Below, piece by piece: positions 1 to 7,326 of a DNA stretch of 45,610 bases. The stretch lies in NCBI RefSeq assembly GCF_003977755.1, contig NZ_RQWN01000010.1, positions 1 to 45,610 of the forward strand, read 5' to 3'. How positions within the stretch are numbered: the stretch's first letter is position 1; every line of letters starts with the position of its first letter. The stretch is from Haloterrigena salifodinae. Lineage in GTDB: Archaea > Halobacteriota > Halobacteria > Halobacteriales > Natrialbaceae. The notes under the pieces were generated by a model, which saw nothing but the letters and a program-made list of their open reading frames with translations, ran no database searches and had not been told where the DNA came from. Position numbers and translations under genes: made by a program.

Positions 1-92
1 ACTACTACTACTACTAGAAAGTAGTAGTGTAGTGTGTACACAGCAGGTACACTCTTTGGGAAAACCTAAGTGCCTGTGTACACACTGTGTAC
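1..92. repeat. Terminal direct repeat, left copy
   Basis: Bases 1-92 are identical to 45519-45610, from the ACT-trinucleotide run through the third TGTGTACA box. This is either assembly overlap of a circular genome or a short true terminal redundancy. The unit length without the duplicate is about 45518 bp. The repeat lies inside the operator region upstream of the first gene, not next to the terminase genes, which favours a circular molecule cut at an arbitrary point. Confidence 0.97.
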
Positions 93-98
93 ATAGAC
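7..98. promoter_or_regulatory. Repeat-rich operator, partition-site or origin candidate
   Basis: A run of ACT repeats forms a 9-bp hairpin (ACTACTACT at 7-15, loop AGAA, AGTAGTAGT at 20-28). Then come perfect 10-bp palindromes TGTGTACACA at 33-42 and 75-84, a third box TGTGTACATA at 86-95, and a half box GGTACACT at 46-53. The last box ends just before the ATG at 100. Such repeated palindromes ahead of an RHH and ParA operon are typical of autoregulatory operators or centromere sites. Binding by the RHH proteins encoded downstream is inference. Confidence 0.6.
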
Positions 99-99
99 G

Positions 100-1191
100 A
101 TGGGACGTACTAACGGCTCCAAGGTAAAGCGGCATCTTGCACTCCGGAAAGAGGCTTCCGACACTCTCGACGAACTGGCGAAGGACTCGACGATGAACCT
201 CGGAGAGATCGTGAGCGAGGCGATTCTCGAGTATTCAGACCGTGACCGGCTTGCACGAGTCGAAGGAAAGGTCGACAACCTTCTCGAGGAACTGGGGGCA
301 TCTCAGGACTCTACCCACGCCTCCGGAGTAACTCCGGTTGAAAAGAAAAAGAACTCGCAGGCGATCTCAGATTTTGATCCACTCGAGTACGATCCCGACG
401 AGTTCGAGGGGACGCTCTCGAAAGACGGGCTCGAGGAGTTGATCCAACTCGAGGAGCCCGAGATCGCACTCGATCACGTGGATACATCCGACCTGCCGGG
501 CAACACTGACGATAAGGCGACAGTGCTGGCGGCAACGCTCCGGCACGAGAATGACAAATTCGTGTTCCAGGACCAGATCGTGGATCGAATCAGCGAAACG
601 CTTGGAAACAGCTACTACTACCACAACACGTACGACGACCTCATCGCGAGCCACTTCGACCAATTCGAGGACATCACACAGGGAGAAGATGGGTTCTATA
701 CGCGTGCCTCTGAAGACCGCTACTTCGTCACCGAGGAGGTCAAACTGGCGCACTATCGGACGCGCTTCAACGACACGAGAGAGTCCGCAAGCGGCGAGAT
801 AGCGGAGACATCTAGGGCGACAGGACCGCTGATTGACCTTCCACGAGAGAAGCCATATCCGTACTATCTGAAGTGGCTTAACGAGTTCAGTGGCGAGCTG
901 GTGAAACACGATATCGCTACCTCTGACGAGATCGCTACAATCAAGCGAGACCTCGCTTCGAGCTTTTCTGATGTCAGGGACTCGATAGCGGATCTGATCG
1001 ACTTGGCGAGTCGAAGCCCGCCTCACGATTGGTTTGAGTACGAGGAAGCAGTTGATATGCTCGAGTACAACGACGAACAGGCTCGAGACCTCCTCGAAAC
1101 ACTCGATGAGTGGGCGTATATCGCAGAGAATGCGGACCGGAAGGACCACTGGAAGGTTGTGGCCGGAAACCTTCCCGGAGGTGAACTCTAA
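100..1191 (+). CDS. RHH-domain DNA-binding protein, first gene of the partition operon
   Basis: 363 aa. Residues about 8-50 look like a ribbon-helix-helix fold: a basic strand, then two helices ending near EIVSEAILEYSDRD. A short helix or coiled coil follows at about 50-66, then an acidic linker, and the last 80 residues (from about DWFEYEEAVDMLEYN) resemble a winged helix. The ATG at 100 lies directly downstream of the TGTGTACA boxes, so autorepression is likely. Gene order RHH, ParA, RHH suggests a role in partition or copy control. No catalytic motif of a replication initiator is visible. The exact function is unknown. Confidence 0.75.
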   Translation: MGRTNGSKVKRHLALRKEASDTLDELAKDSTMNLGEIVSEAILEYSDRDRLARVEGKVDNLLEELGASQDSTHASGVTPVEKKKNSQAISDFDPLEYDPDEFEGTLSKDGLEELIQLEEPEIALDHVDTSDLPGNTDDKATVLAATLRHENDKFVFQDQIVDRISETLGNSYYYHNTYDDLIASHFDQFEDITQGEDGFYTRASEDRYFVTEEVKLAHYRTRFNDTRESASGEIAETSRATGPLIDLPREKPYPYYLKWLNEFSGELVKHDIATSDEIATIKRDLASSFSDVRDSIADLIDLASRSPPHDWFEYEEAVDMLEYNDEQARDLLETLDEWAYIAENADRKDHWKVVAGNLPGGEL

Positions 1192-1283
1192 TGGATAACT
1201 CCCCCGACGGTTTCGACCACGGCTACCCCGTTAAGACGGTCAAACTTTCCGCAGAACAGATCCTCGAGCAGTATCGCGTCTGA
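1191..1283 (+). CDS. 30-aa small ORF coupled to the RHH gene
   Basis: The ATG overlaps the stop codon of the preceding gene (TAATG at 1189-1193) and the frame stays open for 30 codons to a TGA at 1281-1283. The peptide begins MDNSPDGFDHG and ends with an amphipathic LSAEQILEQYRV. The tight stop-start overlap supports translation by reinitiation. It matches no family I know and could be a spacer peptide without function. Confidence 0.45.
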   Translation: MDNSPDGFDHGYPVKTVKLSAEQILEQYRV

Positions 1284-1335
1284 CGTAGCTTTAAGCTCTC
1301 CGAGATCTTTGCTCTCTTTGAGGCAGGAGAGCTAT

Positions 1336-2109
1336 ATGAGAATCGGAGTTACCAATCAGAAGGGAGGAGCCGGCAAGACGACAACCACGCTGAACGTGGC
1401 CGGCGCGTTGAACCAACTCGGGAACGATGTCCTCGTGATCGACTTGGATCCACAGGGCCACGCCACCGAAGGACTCGGATGCGAGGATCTGTACGACGAC
1501 CGCGAGCGCGACTCGTTGTTCGATGTACTCCCCGACCTGGACCGAATGGACGACCTTGACCAACTGATCATCGAGCACGATGAGGTCGATGCCGTCCCGT
1601 CGCACGAGAAGATGATTAATGCCGAGGACGCGCTCGCGAACGTGATGAAACGCGAGGAGCGCCTCGACATGCTCCTCGAGGAGACTGACCAAGACTACGA
1701 CTACGTGCTGGTCGACTGCCCGCCGAACCTCGGCGTGCTCACGGACAACGCGATCGTCGCGACGGGAAACGTGCTGATCCCGGCACAGGCGAAGACAACG
1801 TCGATCCGTGCAATCAAACTCCTGTTCAAGCAACTCCGCTCGATCGAGTCCGCGTTCGGCGATGTCGACGAACTCGCGCTGGTCGCGAACGAGGTCGAGG
1901 TCGACGGCGAGGCCGACGAAATGATGGACTGGTTCAGAAATGTCTTTGAGGACAAAGACGGGTGCGAGGTTTTTGAGGTCAGAAAGCGAGTCGCCTTGCA
2001 GCGCGCCTGGAACAACGGCGTCTCGATCTTCGAACACGAGGAAGAGTCTGATATGGAAGATGTGTATCTCGATGTCGCCCGGCACCTGGAGGCGTTCGGC
2101 GATGAGTGA
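1336..2109 (+). CDS. parA: ParA-family partition ATPase
   Basis: 257 aa from the ATG at 1336. An upstream TTG at 1309 is open in frame, but the ATG has a GGAGA-type ribosome site 5 nt upstream and begins right at the first strand of the fold. Deviant Walker A KGGAGKT is at residues 9-15, Walker A-prime DLDPQG at 36-41, and Walker B VLVDCPP at about 124-130. These define the ParA/Soj/MinD class of ATP-dependent DNA-segregation ATPases. The gene ends in an 8-nt overlap (ATGAGTGA) with a small RHH gene, the usual arrangement of ATPase plus centromere-binding adaptor in type I partition. Confidence 0.93.
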   Translation: MRIGVTNQKGGAGKTTTTLNVAGALNQLGNDVLVIDLDPQGHATEGLGCEDLYDDRERDSLFDVLPDLDRMDDLDQLIIEHDEVDAVPSHEKMINAEDALANVMKREERLDMLLEETDQDYDYVLVDCPPNLGVLTDNAIVATGNVLIPAQAKTTSIRAIKLLFKQLRSIESAFGDVDELALVANEVEVDGEADEMMDWFRNVFEDKDGCEVFEVRKRVALQRAWNNGVSIFEHEEESDMEDVYLDVARHLEAFGDE

Positions 2110-2470
2110 CAAGCGCGATTACGACCCGTGGGACGACCGCTACGACGGGAGAGACAACTCAAAGAGCGAGGAGACGACAGAGACGGCAGATACATCAAAG
2201 ATGCAACAGAGCACACAGACGGAAGAGAGTTCAGAGAACTCAAAGGGTGAAGGTGGTTCAGAAACAGTCCGCGAGCGCAGGAACGTAAACATGTACTTGC
2301 CGGACGACCTCGTCGACGACCTGCAACTGCGGTACTCGGAACTGAACGTCAAGTGGCGACGGGAGCACGGTGACGATCTCCCGAAGAATGGCGAGTTCTA
2401 TCCAGCGGCGATCCGCGCAGCGCTGAACGAAACGTCGATCGAGGAGGAGCTCGGCCTCGACGACGAGTGA
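2102..2470 (+). CDS. RHH protein, candidate centromere-binding partner of ParA
   Basis: 122 aa. The start ATG overlaps the ParA stop. Residues 1-55 are a disordered, polar, Ser/Glu/Thr-rich tail. Residues about 58-112 (RRNVNMYLPDDLVDDLQLRY and beyond) fit a ribbon-helix-helix domain. A flexible N-terminal tail plus RHH domain is the architecture of small ParB-type adaptors, where the tail stimulates the ATPase. Position directly behind parA supports that role. Binding to the TGTGTACA boxes is a prediction. Confidence 0.75.
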   Translation: MSDKRDYDPWDDRYDGRDNSKSEETTETADTSKMQQSTQTEESSENSKGEGGSETVRERRNVNMYLPDDLVDDLQLRYSELNVKWRREHGDDLPKNGEFYPAAIRAALNETSIEEELGLDDE

Positions 2471-2587
2471 CGGGTTCGGGGCGTCCTTTTCTAGCGCGGC
2501 ATGTGATTCACACCGGTCTCGCGGCATCAACCCTTTCCCTCGAGCCGCCGAGACTGGGGATCCGGACACTGATCACTCGAGACACAA

Positions 2588-3136
2588 TCAGTTGTCGGGG
2601 TAGCCGATCGGTCGCGGATCCTCGAGTCGATCTTCGACGAAGTCGTTAGCCGGCCCGAACTCCCGGTCGGTCTCTGCGACGTGCTCGTTGGGATGGTGCC
2701 ACAGCGTCGGCTCTTCCAGAGCCATCACCTCGACACCGCCGTTCATCTCGAATAGTCGGACACGGACCTGACGGTTCGGGAGCGGATGATCTGGATCGTA
2801 GAAGTATAAACGCATGCACTCGTCCTCTCCCTCGAATCTCGATCCAACTGGCCACCCCTGGACAAAGCCCTGCTCAGCGAGGGTCTGTCGGACCTCCTCG
2901 AGGGATCGCTCCCTGAAAAACGACGGGTGGTTGGGCTTGGCGACGGTGCCATAGTTACGTCTGACCCAGCGAGCCAGCTCTCGCTTCGCTGCCCAGGGGA
3001 GCTTCTTGAGTGGGATTTTGCCGTTGTCGCGGAAGCTCCGGGCACTTTTGATCATCCCGCCGATGAGCATGAGCAGAGCGACGGCTAACTGAGGGTCGAT
3101 ACTGTTGACTAATCGGATGAGTTCTGCGTTGGTCAT
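2588..3136 (-). CDS. Hypothetical protein with N-terminal membrane segment
   Basis: 182 aa. One hydrophobic segment (LAVALLMLIGGMI, residues 17-29) is followed by a basic stretch and then a soluble alpha/beta-looking domain rich in Trp, His and Pro. The stop lies about 117 bp from the convergent RHH gene. It sits at the end of the late minus-strand cluster with two other small membrane proteins. I do not recognise the family. A role in virion release or membrane modification is possible but unsupported. Confidence 0.65.
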   Translation of the reverse strand: MTNAELIRLVNSIDPQLAVALLMLIGGMIKSARSFRDNGKIPLKKLPWAAKRELARWVRRNYGTVAKPNHPSFFRERSLEEVRQTLAEQGFVQGWPVGSRFEGEDECMRLYFYDPDHPLPNRQVRVRLFEMNGGVEVMALEEPTLWHHPNEHVAETDREFGPANDFVEDRLEDPRPIGYPDN

Positions 3137-3138
3137 AT

Positions 3139-3408
3139 CTAATCGTCGTCGCTCTCGAGGCTGACCTTCAAGCCATTTCCGAGGAACAATTCAAGGATGT
3201 CCGGAGCGCCCACTGCCAGAATGAAGAGTGCAATCTGATAGCCTTGCATACCCGTCTGAAGGCCAATGTAGGCGATTAGTAGCGACAGTAAGAGGTTCTT
3301 GGCTGCTTTGTATATTTCTACACCCATTCCGTATCTACCCCTCAACTCCCGGTCTAACCCGACTGTGAACTCGCCGATTGACTGGTCGTCGTCGTGTCTG
3401 ATACCCAT
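3139..3408 (-). CDS. Small membrane protein
   Basis: 89 aa. A charged N-terminus is followed by two predicted membrane helices (about NLLLSLLIAYIGLQTG and YQIALFILAVGAPDILELFL) and an acidic C-terminus. The stop is 2 nt before the start of the next gene downstream at 3136, so the two are co-transcribed. Small two-helix proteins at the end of a late operon are often holins, but no sequence signature proves that here. Confidence 0.65.
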   Translation of the reverse strand: MGIRHDDDQSIGEFTVGLDRELRGRYGMGVEIYKAAKNLLLSLLIAYIGLQTGMQGYQIALFILAVGAPDILELFLGNGLKVSLESDDD

Positions 3409-3604
3409 GACTAATATTGCTCCCTAGGTTTATCGTGGTGTTCGTAAACAGTGCTAGAGCCTCGGGATCTCTCTTGCATGGAGGAATCCCTTGGCCGCCG
3501 TAGGGGTTCTCTCCCCTGCGTTTTCGTACCCTCATTCATATGATTAGTTGGATTCAATTCATCCACACGCAGACAGTTTCTTATCGTACTATTCGGTTTG
3601 CCGG
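3409..3604. other. Intergenic region between two small membrane protein genes
   Basis: About 196 bp without a convincing gene. It is more AT-rich than its surroundings and presumably holds the 3-prime end of the upstream minus-strand transcript and a promoter for the 3408 gene. I see no strong hairpin or repeat. Confidence 0.4.
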
Positions 3605-3847
3605 CTATCTCTCCCGTCCGCCGTCCCCAATGAGCTTCTCTCGAGAGGCATCAACGCTGACGGCATCCGAGAGAACCCACAAAAGGAGCGAGACAGCCGT
3701 CAAGATGAGGAAATCCTGCACGATCGGGGTGACTACATATCCTTGTTCAACGAACTTCTTGGCGGATTCTGAGAAGAATAGCAGCGTCAGCCACGGGTTT
3801 TCGATTATCTCGCTATAGATGCGTCTCAGGTTGCGGTGTTCAGTCAT
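3605..3847 (-). CDS. Small membrane protein
   Basis: 80 aa, one clear hydrophobic helix (FLILTAVSLLLWVLSDAV) and a shorter hydrophobic stretch near residue 20. It starts at an ATG preceded by an ACACACAC-rich leader and no obvious ribosome site. It is separated by about 200 bp from the next membrane protein gene and by 89 bp from the lyase-like gene. Codon use and base composition are less GC-rich than in the head genes. Function unknown. Confidence 0.5.
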   Translation of the reverse strand: MTEHRNLRRIYSEIIENPWLTLLFFSESAKKFVEQGYVVTPIVQDFLILTAVSLLLWVLSDAVSVDASREKLIGDGGRER

Positions 3848-3936
3848 TATGGAGTGTGTGTGTGGTTGGTTAGTTCGCTATGCTCGAGGGGTCGGACGAT
3901 TGGTTGGCCTCGCTCTCGGGTCATCGACCTGCCATC

Positions 3937-5274
3937 TCACATTTCGGGGACGTTATCGTCGACCCAGATCGAGAGGTTCCGCTCGTAGAGATCGTTATCG
4001 ACCGGCGATCCCCAGTCCCCTCCAAAGTGGTAGTGGCGGCGCCAGTACGGGATCCCTCGGTCGGCGAACTCCTCTTCGAGAAACAGATACTCGTCGTAGT
4101 CCCACGCCTTGACGCCATTCACCCACCCCTCGAGCCGCCCGTCTGGCACGCCAGGAGTGTTCAGCGTGATTCGGTAGTCGATTGTGGTCCACTCGCCTTT
4201 GCTCCCGCCTTCGGTCCAGCAGTGATGCCACCCGTGCTTGTGTTCGTCAGGGTCAACAGTCGCATCATAGACCTGCGATAAGAACGGCACCTCAGCACCT
4301 CCCGAGGCGTCGTGGATGCCACCCTGACACGGCGACCCCATCCGCATCGAGTAAGAGGCACCCTGATTATGATTGCCACCCGCAGCGCCGCCGGGGTCCT
4401 CCTCAGTACCACGATGATCGGCCCAACCTGGCAGCTTGGTGCCGCCATTGATACCGTCGTCCCACGTCTGCCAGTCCTCCGGGAAGAACAACTCGAAACG
4501 AGCGTGTGCGACTCGAGGCTCGTAGCCGACCGCGTTCTCGAGGTACACTCGCTCGTTGATTCCGAGAATTTCATCCTCCGGATAGAACACCTCGAGCGCT
4601 TTCCCGCCACCGCCCGCAGGGTCATCCACGATGTGGCAGCGCTCTGCTCGCGTGGCCTCGACGCCAGTCGCGGAGTGGTAGTCGGGCGTCGGCTCGGATG
4701 GCTTCACGCCGCCGAGAGACTCCTGTGGTTGATCCTCTTCGACCGACCGGAGCGGACGGATCTGATTGATGTTGTAGCGGTATCTCGTCGTCTCGGTACC
4801 GCCTCCAGTGTAGATTCCGGCTGTCGCGACTAACGCCTCACTTTTGATGGGATACTCGATATGGCTCCGACCACGATCGTAGGGAGCTCTGCCGGCAGCG
4901 CAAACGACCTGATAGCCTTTGCCGGCCTCGAGAGGCGTCGTGAACGTGAAGGAGTCCCCCGCCTCGAGAGTATCGATCGACCGCCGCTCGAGGATGTCGC
5001 CACCGCCGTCCTTGAGATAGGCCATCACGAGGCCGGACGTCTGCTCAGAGAGTCGACACTCGAGGCCTTCGAGATTTTGCTCTGCACGGATTCGAACTCC
5101 GGAGTGGTGGCTCTGTCCGGCCTGTTGCTGGTCGTCAGACTCGAGGTCGAGCGCCTCAAGCGGTTCTGGTTCCTCAGGTTCTTCCGGTTCTGGTTCTGTG
5201 TCTGTCCTATTGTCTCGGTCTTGTCCTCTGAGTAGCCACTCAAGGCACTCGAGGATTGCATTCAGTGGGTTCAT
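3937..5274 (-). CDS. Tail-associated protein with polysaccharide-lyase-14-like domain
   Basis: 445 aa. A short amphipathic helix (1-15) is followed by an acidic Pro/Glu linker (25-45), a beta-rich domain (about 58-165) and a C-terminal domain (about 225-445). The C-terminal domain carries the pattern of alginate/glucuronan lyases of PL14: GGTKLPG (277-283), SYSMRM (307-312), LNTPG (371-375), GWVNG (383-387) and HFGGD (416-420). In that family this is a beta-jelly-roll that cleaves acidic polysaccharides by beta-elimination. The gene abuts the beta-helix spike gene (5275), so it is probably a virion depolymerase acting on host surface glycans. The family call is from motif memory; catalytic residues were not verified. 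Confidence 0.72.
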   Translation of the reverse strand: MNPLNAILECLEWLLRGQDRDNRTDTEPEPEEPEEPEPLEALDLESDDQQQAGQSHHSGVRIRAEQNLEGLECRLSEQTSGLVMAYLKDGGGDILERRSIDTLEAGDSFTFTTPLEAGKGYQVVCAAGRAPYDRGRSHIEYPIKSEALVATAGIYTGGGTETTRYRYNINQIRPLRSVEEDQPQESLGGVKPSEPTPDYHSATGVEATRAERCHIVDDPAGGGGKALEVFYPEDEILGINERVYLENAVGYEPRVAHARFELFFPEDWQTWDDGINGGTKLPGWADHRGTEEDPGGAAGGNHNQGASYSMRMGSPCQGGIHDASGGAEVPFLSQVYDATVDPDEHKHGWHHCWTEGGSKGEWTTIDYRITLNTPGVPDGRLEGWVNGVKAWDYDEYLFLEEEFADRGIPYWRRHYHFGGDWGSPVDNDLYERNLSIWVDDNVPEM

Positions 5275-7245
5275 TCAGAAATTGCCGCGTTCGACGTAGT
5301 TGGCCGCCCAATTCGCCGGATCGTCGTAGTGGCCGATCGCACTATTCACTTCGTCGTTGTCAACGAGTCGTAGGGAGCCGCCGTACCCAATCGAGTAGTA
5401 TTCGATGTCGAGCGAGTTTCGGACGACGTTGACCGTCCCCCCAGTGTCCACCCGGCAGGCGGTCCCACCGCTCAGCTCGGAGATGATATTTGAGTTCTGG
5501 ATCGTGATCTTCGACCGATCGGTCGATGCTCCGACAACGGCACGATACTGCTCGCCGCCACCATCCTTACAGATGTACGTAATGCCATCGACAACGACGT
5601 TATGGACGTTCGAGTCGATCGCACGATTCTCAACGGAGTCGTTCGACACCTCATAGATCATCCCGCCCTCGATTCGGACGGTCCCCTCATTATCCTGGTA
5701 GTTGCGGTACTCGTAGTTATCGTCCGCGATAGAGTTCCTGCTCGAGGTGATCCGAATGACCTCATACGGGACCTCGTGGTACACCTCAAGATCTGTAATT
5801 CGAAGCGTCTCGACGTTCTGTCGGGCCGCTACAGTAGCGTTGGTACTACTAAGATTGATGAGCTTCGCGCCTTGGACAGACGTTGCGCCGTTCGAATCGC
5901 TGATGCTCAGTAGGTTGGGATCCATCTGCGAATCCCAACCATCCGGTCGAGCAGGCCCACTGGAATGGCCGAGATTGAAGATACTTACAGGGTTCTCGAC
6001 CGTGTCGTTGCGGCCGATCCGGACGTTTGCTTTCGCGTCATTTTTGTACAGTCCTCCGATGACTCTGTTCGACCCAGGGCTCCCGTTCACGAACAGCCCG
6101 TAATCACTGAACCCGTGGGCCTCGCAACCGATCCAGTCGATCGTCCCATGGTGACCGGAGTCGGCGCTAAAACCAGTCACTTCGTTGTTCCCGTATCCGT
6201 TCGGCACAGAACCATCGCGGAGATGGACGTTCCGAACCGTGCCGTGGCCACTCTCTGAGGCGATCTGGCAAAGTAGTGTGAATCGATCTCCGGTAGCGTC
6301 AGTCACTCGGTCTCGCTGGCCGATAAGCTGGACATTCTCTATATCCAGCGAGTCCTCTACTGTGATCCGTCCAATCCCACAGTCATTCGAGTCCCCGGAG
6401 ATATCTATATCAAGGTTGTAGAGTCCCAGACTCTCGATCGCATTGGATCCGTCATAGTCTCCCGTCACAAACAGCTTGTGGAACCGTCCGTTGACGTTAA
6501 GAGTGGCCTTCGGCCGGCCGTCGATCACAAGACGCTCGAGATTTGTGTCACGAACGCTCAACTCGCTCTCGACGTTGTAAGTGCCGTCGGGTAGGACTAG
6601 ATAGATCCGGTCGTGGTCGACGATAAGGTCCCGGATGTAGTCCATCAGGTCGCCTCCGGACCCATCCCCTGGATATCCCGCGTCGGCGGGGTTGAACATA
6701 CTCCAGTCTTCGAGATCGTCGTAGGGCAGGGTATCGACGTAGTCTTCCGTCGCGACATCCTGCCCTGCGATCGACAGTGCCTCGAAACTCCCAGTGCCAC
6801 CGATCACCTCCTGGGCATCGAGCACTCCGATTTCGACGTCGACCCGCTCGATATCATCAGGATTGCCGTCAGCATCGGGGACGTCGACGACCTCGATCGT
6901 GATAACCTGATTGCCACGCGGGGCTGACCACTGTTGGTCGCCCTCGAACCGGGCGATGAACACACCGGCGTGGGTACCCGTTCGCGACAGCTGGTCTGCC
7001 TCGAGCTGGTAGCTCACTTCGCCGGTCGTTGCGTCCTCGATCGTGGCGACGTCGTTGACGATCGTCTCGTTTCGAGCGGTGTGCACGAGGTAGAACCGAA
7101 CAGAGAGGGCGTCGCTCAGATCGAGTGGGTCGCCATCATCGATCGGCCTCGAATCTGGTGGTTCTCCGCGAAACGTCTCCTCGATCGGGATGTAGCTATC
7201 TCCTCGCTTGCGGATGTGGTCGGGTCGTGGTTTATGTGTGGACAT
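5275..7245 (-). CDS. Tail spike or fibre: BppU-like N-terminus plus right-handed beta-helix
   Basis: 656 aa. Residues about 40-125 resemble the N-terminal domain of phage baseplate upper protein BppU (RFYLV, NDVATIED, GEVSYQLEADQL, then ITIEVVD). A connector includes a repeat-like SIAGQDVATEDYVDTLP segment. From about residue 200 to the end there are short beta-strand turns rich in Asn, Asp, Gly and Val (for example VVDGITYICKDGG), typical of a right-handed parallel beta-helix, the fold of receptor-binding and depolymerase tail spikes. The stop is adjacent to the start of the lyase-like gene. Its N-terminus is paralogous to that of the 7327-8829 gene. Confidence 0.82.
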   Translation of the reverse strand: MSTHKPRPDHIRKRGDSYIPIEETFRGEPPDSRPIDDGDPLDLSDALSVRFYLVHTARNETIVNDVATIEDATTGEVSYQLEADQLSRTGTHAGVFIARFEGDQQWSAPRGNQVITIEVVDVPDADGNPDDIERVDVEIGVLDAQEVIGGTGSFEALSIAGQDVATEDYVDTLPYDDLEDWSMFNPADAGYPGDGSGGDLMDYIRDLIVDHDRIYLVLPDGTYNVESELSVRDTNLERLVIDGRPKATLNVNGRFHKLFVTGDYDGSNAIESLGLYNLDIDISGDSNDCGIGRITVEDSLDIENVQLIGQRDRVTDATGDRFTLLCQIASESGHGTVRNVHLRDGSVPNGYGNNEVTGFSADSGHHGTIDWIGCEAHGFSDYGLFVNGSPGSNRVIGGLYKNDAKANVRIGRNDTVENPVSIFNLGHSSGPARPDGWDSQMDPNLLSISDSNGATSVQGAKLINLSSTNATVAARQNVETLRITDLEVYHEVPYEVIRITSSRNSIADDNYEYRNYQDNEGTVRIEGGMIYEVSNDSVENRAIDSNVHNVVVDGITYICKDGGGEQYRAVVGASTDRSKITIQNSNIISELSGGTACRVDTGGTVNVVRNSLDIEYYSIGYGGSLRLVDNDEVNSAIGHYDDPANWAANYVERGNF

Positions 7246-7326
7246 CTCAGCTTATTCTCGCATGATTGTCTACTTTTATCCCCAAATGGTTGTGCACATC
7301 TCCCGTTTCTGGTCCGAAATGACAGG

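Noticed and set aside
367-1149. Long minus-strand open frame opposite the RHH gene (and similar long antisense frames at 1291-2112, 21588-22517, 25048-26103, 33612-34580)
   Set aside because: High-GC haloarchaeal DNA leaves the antisense frame open. The translated products are Val/Arg/Leu-rich without motifs, and the sense frames carry recognisable domains.
1309-1335. Nine-codon N-terminal extension of ParA from a TTG
   Set aside because: The ATG at 1336 has a ribosome site and begins at the conserved first strand of ParA; the extension has no counterpart in the family.
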